This document shows, one piece after another, positions 49,437-59,336 of a DNA stretch of 64,000 bases. The position numbers were made by a program, and so were the translations under genes. Position 1 is the first letter of the stretch; every line of letters begins with the position of its first letter. Under the pieces are notes generated by a model, which worked only from the letters and a program-made list of their open reading frames with translations, made no database searches and was not told the origin of the DNA. This DNA comes from an uncultured Algibacter sp. (GTDB lineage Bacteria; Bacteroidota; Bacteroidia; Flavobacteriales; Flavobacteriaceae): NCBI RefSeq assembly GCF_947495925.1, contig NZ_CANMAU010000002.1, positions 248,001 through 312,000 of the forward strand, written 5' to 3'.

Positions 49437-52400
49437 TTAATTTGAAGAATCACTTTCTAATTGTAATCCCGCATCCGTTGGGATATCTAAATCGGGTTGT
49501 ACACGAGTTTCTTCGGGTTCGTCACCATAGAAATGTTTAAAAGATCTTAAGTGGTTGTTGAATATATCACCTTCGGTTTCAGCAAACTCAATATCATATC
49601 TAACCAAAACATCTATTAAGCCTTTGTATCGTTGTATGTCCGTATAAATATCTTCGAACAGGCGTTCTTGGTCGTCAATTTTTAAATTGCTATAATAAGT
49701 TAAGTTTTCTTGATATTTATTAGCAACGTCTTTAAATAAACGCTGAGCTTTTTCCTTATTTCCAACTTCATAATAGGTCGTAATATATGGTTCTAAAAGC
49801 GTATAGTATCCAAAATATTCAACAGGCATGTTAAGCATGGCAACATCAGCTATTTCCTCAGCCTTATCTAGTTTATCTTCATTTATTAATTGTTCTGATA
49901 AGCGCGCTAGGTTACCTCTATAAGTAATTGAGTTTTTGCGCGTTTCAACATCATGATAGATATCTGGACTTCCACTATTACCCCAATCCCAACTCTTAAC
50001 TTTATCATACATTAAATCGCTATCAACACGTCCCATATCAAAAGGGTTTGCTCTATCAACAGGAGTTTTAATAGGAACAAGTTTATAACACATACCATCT
50101 AATTGAAGGTAGTCTTTCATCCAAATATAGTCGTCATCCCCAAAACTTCCTCCGGTAAAATAGATAGGTCGTTTCCATTCATTATTGGCAACAATATCTA
50201 GCATTAAAAGTCTATTCTTATACAAGGCGCCTCCAGTAACCTCAATATCAATAAAAGGTACAATTTTATCAGCATCCTCAGGTTTCACTATACCAGAATT
50301 TAAAGCGTTTTCCTTGTTAACTGGTAGTCGCAAATTTCGTGTAGGCATATAGGTAGCGTTGGCATCTTGACTTCTAACTTTTGTCATATCTACACCTTGC
50401 TTTTGTAATACGTATTTGTACTTTGTTCTAGGCTTATCACTTGCAACAAAATTAAGGAACTTCTTAACACTAATTGTGTCAGGTATTACGGGTTGGATAA
50501 TAATGTAGTCGTTGGTGCCGTATTTATATAAATCGTGTGTTAATTGAGAAGGTATAGGATCACTCTCATAAGCTTTACGTTTCATTTGGTCAATATACCA
50601 ATCGGTTTGAAACAAGCTTGTGTTTACTACGCGTACATCTGTTCTATAGCCTTCAATCTCTTGAGCGTACCAAAGCGCAAAGGTGTCATTATCACCAATT
50701 GTAAACAAAATGGCGTTTTTAGCACAAGAGTCTAAGTACATTTTAGCCATAGCTCGGGCAGTATATTTATCAGATCTGTCATGGTCATCCCAATTATTGG
50801 CAGCCATGATTGTTGGTACTAATAATAAGCAAGCCACAGTAATAATTGGAGCAGCTAATTTTTCTGGGAGGTATTTTTTAAGGGTATCGTAAATAGCGTA
50901 AACACCAAATCCAATCCATAAAGCAAATACGTAAAATGAACCGACTACGGAGTAATCGCGTTCTCTTGGTTCAAAAGGTCGCACGTTAGTATACACTTGA
51001 ATAGCAATTCCTGTGAATAAGAAAAAAACGAGCATAACCCAAAATCTGTTTTTGTCTTTATTGAAAAGAAAGAAAAAGCCAATAAGTCCCAGAATTAATG
51101 GTAGTAGATAGTATGTATTTCTTGCTTTATTGTTTACCACATCGCTAGGTAAATTGTCTTGAGAGAGTCCAAGGTGCCATTCGTCAATCGGTTTTATACC
51201 TGTAATCCAATTTCCATGATTGTCATACCGTCCTTGAATATCATCTTGCCTGCCAGAAAAATTCCACATAAAATAACGCCAGTACATATAGCCCAATTGA
51301 TATTCGAACATGTACATTATATTACTTGCTAGTGATGGTTTTTCAATTTCAATGTAGTCTTTAAATTTTTTTAAAAAGTTGTTATAATCTTCGTAATCAA
51401 TGCCGCCTCTAGCTACTTCATTTTTGAAATTAGAAACTGCAGTTCGCAATTCATTTTCCATTTGATAATCTGGCTTTAGCTTAAAGTCTAAGAAACCAGA
51501 GAACATCATATAATTTTCAGCATGTTCTGTGCTCCACATACGTGGCAGTAAAGAGGCGTGTTTTGAATTGTAATTTTGTTTCGCGTTTTTAAAATCATTT
51601 ACAACTACATATTCTCCTTTTTCTTCATCTTTTTCATATTTCGGTTTATCATCAATATAAGGGTTGTTGTCGTCTAAATAAGCATACTGATCTGTAAATT
51701 GAGGGCCAAAAAACAAATGTGTTTCCGGGTACTGCTCTAAATTGTAGTAAGCTAAAAGTTCTCGTGCACTCGAAGGATTGTTTTCATTTATAACAACATT
51801 TGCATTGGCACGAATAGGGAGCATGAGCCATGTTGAAAACCCTATAATAATAAAAGTAACACAAAGAATACCGGTGTTTAAATGCACATAGTTTTTTTGT
51901 CGTGTATATTTTAAAGCATAAAATATTAGAGCAACTAATGCAATTCCAGCAATAACAGATCCCGAGTTAAACGGAAGTCCTATAGTATTCACAAAAAATA
52001 TCTCAAATACACTAAAAATCTTTAGAAGATTAGGAGCTAAAAGCTTAAAAACAAATAATAAAACCCCTACAGATAAAGCATTGGCGATAATAAAGTTTTT
52101 AATAGTAATTTTTTTATAGTTTTTAAAGTAGTAGAGCAGTCCAATAGCTGGAATAGTTAGTAATCCCATAAAGTGAACTCCAAAAGAAAGCCCAATAATA
52201 AAGGCAATTAAAATAAGCCACCGGTTACCTCTTGGGTTATCCATATCTTGTTCCCAGCGTAGACCTAGCCAGAATAAGGCAGACATAATTAAAGTAGCCA
52301 TTGCGTATACTTCAGTTTCAACTGCATTAAACCAAAATGAATCTGTAAAGGTAAATGTTAAACTTCCTACTAAACCACTTCCTAAAATAGCCATAGCCTT

Positions 52401-52748
52401 ACTTTTAGAAAGTATTTCATCTTTTACCACAAGTTTATTAAGTAGTATAGTAATGGTCCAGAACATAAATAAAATAGTGAATGCACTCGCAACCGCACTC
52501 ATCATGTTCATCATAAAGCCAACTTGCGAAGGTTCGAAAGCAAACATAGAAAAGAATGCTCCCATCATTTGAAATAAAGGTGCTCCAGGAGGGTGTCCTA
52601 CCTGCAATTTGGCTGAGGTTAATATATATTCACCAGCATCCCAAAAGCTTACTGTAGGTTCAACGGTTAAACTGTAGGTTGTAAGCGCTATTAAAAAGGA
52701 GAACCAACCTAAAATGGTATTCCATTTTTTATAGTCAAAATGTGCCAT
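49437..52748 (-). CDS. DUF2723 family multi-TM protein (TMEM260/GT117-like)
   Basis: N-terminal TVEPTVSFWDAGEYILTSAKLQVGHPPGAPLFQMMGAFFSMF, about 13 TMs, long soluble C-terminal domain. Confidence 0.9.
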   Translation of the reverse strand: MAHFDYKKWNTILGWFSFLIALTTYSLTVEPTVSFWDAGEYILTSAKLQVGHPPGAPLFQMMGAFFSMFAFEPSQVGFMMNMMSAVASAFTILFMFWTITILLNKLVVKDEILSKSKAMAILGSGLVGSLTFTFTDSFWFNAVETEVYAMATLIMSALFWLGLRWEQDMDNPRGNRWLILIAFIIGLSFGVHFMGLLTIPAIGLLYYFKNYKKITIKNFIIANALSVGVLLFVFKLLAPNLLKIFSVFEIFFVNTIGLPFNSGSVIAGIALVALIFYALKYTRQKNYVHLNTGILCVTFIIIGFSTWLMLPIRANANVVINENNPSSARELLAYYNLEQYPETHLFFGPQFTDQYAYLDDNNPYIDDKPKYEKDEEKGEYVVVNDFKNAKQNYNSKHASLLPRMWSTEHAENYMMFSGFLDFKLKPDYQMENELRTAVSNFKNEVARGGIDYEDYNNFLKKFKDYIEIEKPSLASNIMYMFEYQLGYMYWRYFMWNFSGRQDDIQGRYDNHGNWITGIKPIDEWHLGLSQDNLPSDVVNNKARNTYYLLPLILGLIGFFFLFNKDKNRFWVMLVFFLFTGIAIQVYTNVRPFEPRERDYSVVGSFYVFALWIGFGVYAIYDTLKKYLPEKLAAPIITVACLLLVPTIMAANNWDDHDRSDKYTARAMAKMYLDSCAKNAILFTIGDNDTFALWYAQEIEGYRTDVRVVNTSLFQTDWYIDQMKRKAYESDPIPSQLTHDLYKYGTNDYIIIQPVIPDTISVKKFLNFVASDKPRTKYKYVLQKQGVDMTKVRSQDANATYMPTRNLRLPVNKENALNSGIVKPEDADKIVPFIDIEVTGGALYKNRLLMLDIVANNEWKRPIYFTGGSFGDDDYIWMKDYLQLDGMCYKLVPIKTPVDRANPFDMGRVDSDLMYDKVKSWDWGNSGSPDIYHDVETRKNSITYRGNLARLSEQLINEDKLDKAEEIADVAMLNMPVEYFGYYTLLEPYITTYYEVGNKEKAQRLFKDVANKYQENLTYYSNLKIDDQERLFEDIYTDIQRYKGLIDVLVRYDIEFAETEGDIFNNHLRSFKHFYGDEPEETRVQPDLDIPTDAGLQLESDSSN

Positions 52749-52939
52749 GTATATCTTTATTAGTTTTGCTGAGGCGAATTTAATAATAAATATGTAACAA
52801 GGTGTAACTATTTAGTTTGTCTTAACATAAAAGCATGCTTGGTCATTTTTGGTTAAACCGTTTAGGCAAATTGGGTTGAAAGTATGATACAGAGACTTTA
52901 AATAAAACGTTACGAATTGGTAATTATTTCTAAAAAAGG

Positions 52940-52970
52940 TTTGCGCAAAGATTTTTTTATATTAAATTTG
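52940..52970 (+). promoter_or_regulatory. tRNA-Gln promoter TTTG-N19-TAAATTTG
   Basis: Exact consensus with 19-nt spacer. Confidence 0.75.
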
Positions 52971-52987
52971 CCACCTCGTTACAAGAA

Positions 52988-53060
52988 TGGCCTATGGTGT
53001 AACTGGCAACACGTTGGTTTTTGGTACCAAAGAGTCTAGGTTCGAGCCCTAGTAGGCCAA
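52988..53060 (+). tRNA. tRNA-Gln (anticodon TTG)
   Basis: Cloverleaf: TGGCCTA/TAGGCCA acceptor, TTGGT-TTTTGGT-ACCAA anticodon arm, CTAGG-TTCGAGC-CCTAG T arm. Confidence 0.95.
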
Positions 53061-53066
53061 CAGTAA

Positions 53067-53101
53067 TTTAAATCCTAATCGTTTTTTCGGTTAGGATTTT
53101 T
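53067..53101 (+). terminator. Terminator after tRNA-Gln
   Basis: AAATCCTAATCG-TTTTTT-CGGTTAGGATTTTT. Confidence 0.8.
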
Positions 53102-53258
53102 GCTTTGAATATACAGACTCTTTTAAGGTATAGATAATAATGAGAACTCGAAGGTTTACCCTTAAAATGCGGGTTTCTCAATAGTGTTAGGGTATTTGTA
53201 GGATTATCGTAGTAGCATTAATATAGTATCTGGTTCTTGCTTACTATTTTATAAGCTA

Positions 53259-53292
53259 AAAAAAGCGCAAGTCATGAATAACTTACGCTTTA
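53259..53292 (-). terminator. Terminator downstream of 53319-54047 gene
   Basis: AAAGCGCAAGT...ACTTACGCTTT, one mismatch, flanking A-tract (T-tract on minus strand). Confidence 0.65.
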
Positions 53293-53318
53293 ACAATGCG
53301 TATTATAATGAGTTAGTC

Positions 53319-54047
53319 TTACTTTTCAGGAATTTGAATATGTGTATAAAAGGCTTCTTCATTATCTAAGCTTCCATATTCATGATATTTGTATTTTTTT
53401 GCTTCTGCCTCAGAATTCCATTCTATTATAGCAATGTGCTGAGGGGCATTGCCAGATGTTAAATCTTCATATCCACTTACGGTTGCACTGAATAGGATTT
53501 TACCTTTATGTTTTTCTATTTTTTTGTTTTTAATTTTTTTCTTATCCCAAAGCATAGTGATTTCATAAACTTTTCCTTCATTAAAAGTTAAGGTGGTTTC
53601 TTGCTCTATTATAATACCTGGTTGTTTTAATTCGTCCCATACTTTTAAGCGCATCGGCTTCAGTTCAGAATTTGGCAATTCTTTTAAAAAAGCTTCAGAA
53701 GCTTTTTGGTTTGGCCACTTATAAAGTCCGAAAAAATTATTTGGTCTATAACTTCCAGCAACTACTTTATCTATGGTCAAATTTGCCAAGGGTTTAAAAC
53801 CATTTTTTGAGGCTATTGGAAATACTTTTTGAAAATATGCATTCATTGCTTCTTGTGCTCCTGGTTTTGTGATTGATGATATTACTAGAAACAGTTCTCC
53901 TTTTTTAAGAGTAATTTGATGTTGTTTGCTTGATGTCATTTTTTTTATGTTTTTCATTTGATGACTTTTTTCCATTGCGTTTTGTGCCTTTATATTGGTT
54001 GCAAAAAGAATAGACATTGATAGTAAGATTAATTTTAATTGATGCAT
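53319..54047 (-). CDS. Secreted hypothetical protein with possible dimeric alpha-beta barrel repeats
   Basis: Signal peptide; FLVISSITKPGAQEAMNAYFQKVFPIASKNGF pattern. Confidence 0.7.
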   Translation of the reverse strand: MHQLKLILLSMSILFATNIKAQNAMEKSHQMKNIKKMTSSKQHQITLKKGELFLVISSITKPGAQEAMNAYFQKVFPIASKNGFKPLANLTIDKVVAGSYRPNNFFGLYKWPNQKASEAFLKELPNSELKPMRLKVWDELKQPGIIIEQETTLTFNEGKVYEITMLWDKKKIKNKKIEKHKGKILFSATVSGYEDLTSGNAPQHIAIIEWNSEAEAKKYKYHEYGSLDNEEAFYTHIQIPEK

Positions 54048-54154
54048 TTTCCTCTCTTTTTTTAATTGTTACATCAAAAATATTAGTGTGGTGAGAGATG
54101 AAGAAATATGTGTTGTGATTAGGAAAAAATAGTTATGAATAGGAATGAATATAG

Positions 54155-55882
54155 TTATTTTAAGCGTGGGAATAACTCGAAAATATCTGATGTTTTGTTT
54201 CTGGATACAGGAATTTCAATAAGATAATCTTTTAAACCAAGTTTGGAGTTTTTACGGTTTCCGGAAATTAAATAATTGATTTTTGTATTGACGATATACG
54301 AATTATGACATCTAAAAAAATAAATATAGAAAGTATCCCGCATTATTTTAGTTAGCGATGTGCGTATTACCCTTTCCTTAATTTTTTTTGCTTCATTTAA
54401 AAACACAATCTTACAATAAACGCCCTGAGATTCGATAAAAAGTAACTGCTTTGAGGCAACTGCAAATATTTCAGAAGTAGTAGAGTGAATTACAATAACA
54501 TCATCCCTGTTTTCGGTAAGCTTGGAAGGCAGCATTTGGGGTCTTAATAGTTTTAATCTTTTTTTATAAATGTAAAACTTATCGCTTTCTCTAAAAGTTT
54601 TCCAAGCGGGGTGTGATAAAGCTCTAATAAACCCCATTTTAGTTTTATAAAATGCTTCAAAATGTTTTACGCTATTTTGTATGTCGCCCAAAGCGAAATA
54701 AATAATTGATGCATCTTTATTGTAATTCCCGTCGGTATCATTTTTTATTAAGGTATCAAATTTGTTTTTCCACAGTTTTAAGTTATCAAAGTCTTCTAAA
54801 AGATTATAAATAATAATTTCAAGGGCAGGAGAGAATAGTAAAGTCATTTTGCTGTTTTCTACCATTTTTCTAGCTTTTTCGTACTGTTTGCTCAAAATAT
54901 AAGTCCAAATAAGGGCGTCGTAAGTTACTTCAGAATCTGGGTGAGTAGAAAGCGTTTTTTTTAAATGTTGCTCTGCTTCGTCATATTTATTACTAAGTAA
55001 AAGCGCAAAACCGTAAGTGCTATTTGCCTGTAAATTAAAAGGATCTTCTTTTAATGCAAATTCTAATGCTTCAATGGCTTTTTGATACTTACCAATAGTG
55101 ATAAGGTAATAAGCATAGTAATGATGTGCTTTTGCGTGCGAATTGTTAATTGAAAAAGCGCTTTCAAAAGAATAGTAAGCACTTAAAATATCAACATCAT
55201 TTACTAGTTTAATTAATGCCAGAGATAGGTGAGCTTCAATAGACGAGTTATCCAAAGCAATAGCTTTAAGCGCTGCTGTTTTTGCGGCGTTGTAATGTTC
55301 GAAATTATCTTTAGTTATAATTGCGGCTAACAAAGAATAACATTGAGACAGTCTCACATAAACTAAAGAAAATTTGGGTTCAATTTTAATTACTTCTTTA
55401 AAATGTGTTATCGCACTTTTCACATTTTTTTCGTCCCATAAATTCCAATATCGTATCCCTTTAAGATAGTGCTCATACGCTTTCGAGTCTATTTTTAAAT
55501 GACCTTTATTCGTTGTAAATTCAAATTTTAAATACTGAACAATTTTTAAAGCAATAGCATCAATTAATTCAAAAATGTTATCGTTATCCGCTTCTACCTT
55601 TATCGATAGTAAGCATTTGGCGTTTTGCGCATCAATAAGCTGAAGATTAAATCGAATATTAGTTTTAGTTCTTAAAAAAGAACCTTCTAAGTAAAAGTCT
55701 ACAACCACATTTTTTCCAAATTCACTTTTTAAGAGTTCTTTGGATTGGGGAGATATAATTCTTAAGCTTTTATGCTTAGAAAGCAGATGAATAATTTCTA
55801 ACGGCACAGAATGTTCAAGATAGTTATCTTCTGTAGTTCGCGATAAGTTTGTGAAATTTGATATTAAAATGCTTTTAAACAC
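54155..55882 (-). CDS. TPR-repeat transcriptional regulator with C-terminal LytTR DNA-binding domain
   Basis: Central TPR array; C-terminal LLFIESQGVYCKIVF...RTSLTKIMRDTFYIYFFRCHNSYIVNTKINYL. Confidence 0.85.
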   Translation of the reverse strand: MFKSILISNFTNLSRTTEDNYLEHSVPLEIIHLLSKHKSLRIISPQSKELLKSEFGKNVVVDFYLEGSFLRTKTNIRFNLQLIDAQNAKCLLSIKVEADNDNIFELIDAIALKIVQYLKFEFTTNKGHLKIDSKAYEHYLKGIRYWNLWDEKNVKSAITHFKEVIKIEPKFSLVYVRLSQCYSLLAAIITKDNFEHYNAAKTAALKAIALDNSSIEAHLSLALIKLVNDVDILSAYYSFESAFSINNSHAKAHHYYAYYLITIGKYQKAIEALEFALKEDPFNLQANSTYGFALLLSNKYDEAEQHLKKTLSTHPDSEVTYDALIWTYILSKQYEKARKMVENSKMTLLFSPALEIIIYNLLEDFDNLKLWKNKFDTLIKNDTDGNYNKDASIIYFALGDIQNSVKHFEAFYKTKMGFIRALSHPAWKTFRESDKFYIYKKRLKLLRPQMLPSKLTENRDDVIVIHSTTSEIFAVASKQLLFIESQGVYCKIVFLNEAKKIKERVIRTSLTKIMRDTFYIYFFRCHNSYIVNTKINYLISGNRKNSKLGLKDYLIEIPVSRNKTSDIFELFPRLK

Positions 55883-56146
55883 GCCGTAGAATCGTCTTTT
55901 TAGTAAATGTACTATTATATTGAGATGTGCATCATTCTTTAAACAGAAGTTTAACTTTTGGAAAATTATTTTTTGTCTATTAGTCGTTTTATTATGTGGT
56001 CTTAATATTAATTTAATATTGTTAAACTTGAGGTTGTGTTAATTTAATACTATCGCATCATACTTTACATCAAAATAATTTTAAAGTAATATTGGGTTTT
56101 TTTATAATTCATTCATTTGAGGATTAATTAATCGAATCAAAAAAGA

Positions 56147-59100
56147 ATGAAAAAAATTACTTTTTTTGCTAGTGTACTAGCATTATGTTTTACTACTGTT
56201 CAGGCTCAAAACCCTTTGCAGTTTTTATCTAATTATGAGACCAATACTGAAGGTTCAGCTGAAACTGTAGCCTATGATGTTATCAATCAGCAAGCTTTCT
56301 TTACCAATTCTGCAAACAATAGTTTTACTATAGTAGATATTAGTGACCCATCTACACCAGTATTAGTAAAAAACGTAGACTTATCAACTTATGGCGCTGG
56401 ACCTAATTCTATCGCAGTAAACGGGAGTATTGTTGCTGTGGCCGTAGAAGCAGATCCTAAACAAAATCCTGGAAAAGTTGTGTTTTTCGATTTAGATGGT
56501 GTTTATGTAAATGAAATTACCGCTGGTGCTTTGCCAGATATGTTAACATTTACTCCTGATGGTATGAAACTGTTAGTAGCGAATGAAGGTGAGCCTTCTG
56601 ATGACTACACCAATGATCCTGAAGGAACAATATCTATAATTGATTTAAGTCCTGGTGTCGCTTCAGCAACAGTAGCCACTATAAATTTTAATGCTTATGA
56701 TGATAAAAAAGCAAGTCTTCGAAATAAAGGCGTTAGAATATTTGGGAATAATGGCGCGGCTACCGTATCACAAGATTTAGAGCCAGAATTTATAACCGTA
56801 GTGGAAGATGGCTCAAAAGCTTATGTAAACTGTCAAGAAAACAATGCTTTGGTGGTCGTAGATTTAAGTAATAATACTGTATTAGATATTCTACCTCTTG
56901 GTTATAAAAACCATTTGTTAGGTACGCCTTCAGTTACCAGTTATGTTGTTAATGATTTGGTATCCGCATGGCCATCATTAGGAACTCCAGTTTACGATGG
57001 AGGTCAAGATGCTGTGGCATTGGGTGGCTTTTCTGGATTGTATTATGATGCTGTAAACTCTACGGCTACAAATTATGTGTTCTATGCCGTGCCAGATAGA
57101 GGGCCAAACGATGCTGCGGTTGCTAAAGCTGAAGTTCTCCCCGCTTCTTCTCAAAACTTGAGACCATTTAAATTGCCTAATTACCAAGGTAGAATAGCAA
57201 AATTTACTTTAAATAAGAATACAGGCAATATTACTTTAGATGATCAAATTTTATTGACCAGAAAGGATGGAACTACACCTATTACGGGAAAAGGTAATAT
57301 CCCCGGTTTTGATGAGGTTCCTGTGACATACACGGATGAGGCCACGGCCTATACCCAAGCCGATTATGTTGATGGAGCTTCAGAAGAATATCATGAGTTG
57401 GATTATGATGCCTATGGAGGAGATTTTGAAGGTGTTTTAATTGATAAGGACGGTAAATTTTGGATGTGCGATGAGTACAGGCCGGCATTGTATAAGTTTG
57501 AAGCTAATGGACAACTCATTGAGCGTTATGTGCCTTCTGGAACCTCATTATTAGGAACAACACCTCAGGCTGTTGGAGCTTACGGCGCTGAAACATTACC
57601 AGAAGTCTATTCTAAACGAAGAGCGAATAGAGGTTTTGAAGCGATTGCTTACGACGAAGTAAATCATATCATCTATGCCTTTATACAGTCGCCGTTGTAT
57701 AATCCATCTAGCGCCACCAAAAATAATTCAGATGTCATTAGAATTTTAGGGGTTAATGCAGATACTGGCGTTCCTGTAAGTGAATATGTATATTTATTAG
57801 AAAGAAACCGAGATGCGGGTTACGCCTCATCTAGAGTTGATAAAATGGGAGATGCTGTTTATACTGGAAATGGAAAATTCTTGGTTATTGAGCGAGATTC
57901 TGAAGGCCCTACTGTGGCAACAGGGAAAAAGTATATTTTCGAAATTGATATTAATTACGCAACAAATATTCTAGGCAATGGAAACTATGGCGGAAAGGAA
58001 TTAGAAGCATTGACCGCAGACGAAATAGCAGCAGAAGGTATTTTAGTGGTTCATAAAACGAAAGTGCTGAACTTGCCATCTGTTGGTTACCAGGGGTCAG
58101 ATAAAGCGGAAGGTATTGCGCTATTCCCAAATAATGAAATTGCAGTAATAAATGATAATGACTTTGGCTTAGCTGGAGCAGGAATTACAGATAATAGTGT
58201 ACTCGGAATTATTGCTTTTGCCAATGATTATGGTTTTGATGCCTCTAATAGAGATGATGCTATTAATATTACACAACATCCTACATTAGGTATGTTTATG
58301 CCAGATGCGGTATCTTCATATAGTGTTAATGGCGTAAATTATATTGTAACGGCAAATGAAGGTGACGCTAGAGATTATGATGGGTATTCTGAGGAAGAAC
58401 GCGTTAAAGATTTAACATTAAATGCATCATACTATCCAGATGCAGCAACGCTTCAAACAGATGAAGATTTAGGGCGCTTAAAAACGACTACTGCTACAGG
58501 CGATTATAATAACGATGGTGAGATTGAGCAAATTTACTCTTATGGAGCAAGGTCGTTCTCTATATTCGATGAGTATGGAAACTTAGTCTTTGATAGTGCA
58601 GATCAGTTTGGTCAAAAAATAGCATCAGAAGAACCTGCTTCATTTAACGAAGATGAAGGAGAGTTAGATGATAGATCTGATGATAAAGGCGGTGAGCCAG
58701 AAGCTATTGCTATTGGAACAATAGAAGGTAAAACGTTTGCTTTTATAGCTTTAGAAAGACAAAGTTCTATTTTAATGTACGATATAACAGACCCTAATGA
58801 TGTTGAATTTATTACCTATTATAAAGGAAATAGAGCATCCGGAGATGTTGCACCAGAGATTATTAAATTTGTCCCAGCAGCCAATAGTCCAAATTCAAAA
58901 GATTTGTTATTAGTGGGCTACGAGGTTAGTGGTTCAATGGCTATTATTCAAATAGACGATACTGTATTAAGTATTAGTAAAGAGGTTGCAAAGAATGATT
59001 TCAGAATTTATCCTAATCCAGTAATTAACAGTAGTTTGAAATTTAATAAAACACTTTCTGGAGCTATTTACAATGTAAATGGGCAAGAGATAAAAAAGTT

Positions 59101-59197
59101 TCAAAGCAAAGAATCCCTGAATGTATCTGAACTTACTTCAGGCATATACATTATTAAAACATTAGAACATGGTGTAAAGCGCTTTGTTAAATTGTAA
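56147..59197 (+). CDS. Choice-of-anchor I / esterase-like-phytase multidomain secreted protein with T9SS C-terminal sorting domain
   Basis: Signal peptide, beta-propeller segments, FKLPNYQGRIAKFTL...GFEAIAYDE phytase-like region, C-terminal FRIYPNPVINSSLKF...SGIYIIKTLEHGVKRFVKL. Confidence 0.85.
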   Translation: MKKITFFASVLALCFTTVQAQNPLQFLSNYETNTEGSAETVAYDVINQQAFFTNSANNSFTIVDISDPSTPVLVKNVDLSTYGAGPNSIAVNGSIVAVAVEADPKQNPGKVVFFDLDGVYVNEITAGALPDMLTFTPDGMKLLVANEGEPSDDYTNDPEGTISIIDLSPGVASATVATINFNAYDDKKASLRNKGVRIFGNNGAATVSQDLEPEFITVVEDGSKAYVNCQENNALVVVDLSNNTVLDILPLGYKNHLLGTPSVTSYVVNDLVSAWPSLGTPVYDGGQDAVALGGFSGLYYDAVNSTATNYVFYAVPDRGPNDAAVAKAEVLPASSQNLRPFKLPNYQGRIAKFTLNKNTGNITLDDQILLTRKDGTTPITGKGNIPGFDEVPVTYTDEATAYTQADYVDGASEEYHELDYDAYGGDFEGVLIDKDGKFWMCDEYRPALYKFEANGQLIERYVPSGTSLLGTTPQAVGAYGAETLPEVYSKRRANRGFEAIAYDEVNHIIYAFIQSPLYNPSSATKNNSDVIRILGVNADTGVPVSEYVYLLERNRDAGYASSRVDKMGDAVYTGNGKFLVIERDSEGPTVATGKKYIFEIDINYATNILGNGNYGGKELEALTADEIAAEGILVVHKTKVLNLPSVGYQGSDKAEGIALFPNNEIAVINDNDFGLAGAGITDNSVLGIIAFANDYGFDASNRDDAINITQHPTLGMFMPDAVSSYSVNGVNYIVTANEGDARDYDGYSEEERVKDLTLNASYYPDAATLQTDEDLGRLKTTTATGDYNNDGEIEQIYSYGARSFSIFDEYGNLVFDSADQFGQKIASEEPASFNEDEGELDDRSDDKGGEPEAIAIGTIEGKTFAFIALERQSSILMYDITDPNDVEFITYYKGNRASGDVAPEIIKFVPAANSPNSKDLLLVGYEVSGSMAIIQIDDTVLSISKEVAKNDFRIYPNPVINSSLKFNKTLSGAIYNVNGQEIKKFQSKESLNVSELTSGIYIIKTLEHGVKRFVKL

Positions 59198-59298
59198 ATA
59201 GTGATGTAATAAATTCAAAATCTCATTCGGATGAATCGGATTTTTTGTTTTATGTGACTTTTTCAAAAAGTTAGTGTCTTAAAGATGCTATTAATCAA

Positions 59299-59334
59299 TA
59301 AAAGGGGGTTTCAAGAAATTGTTGCCCTTTTTTC
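59299..59334. terminator. Likely convergent terminator between T9SS cargo gene and usp gene
   Basis: AAAAGGG...CCCTTTTTT stem. Confidence 0.5.
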
Positions 59335-59336
59335 AT

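Noticed and set aside
57282-57488. Antisense ORF rich in His/Arg (MPACTHRTSKIYRPYQ...)
   Set aside because: Lies wholly opposite the T9SS cargo coding sequence; composition is a codon-shadow artefact.
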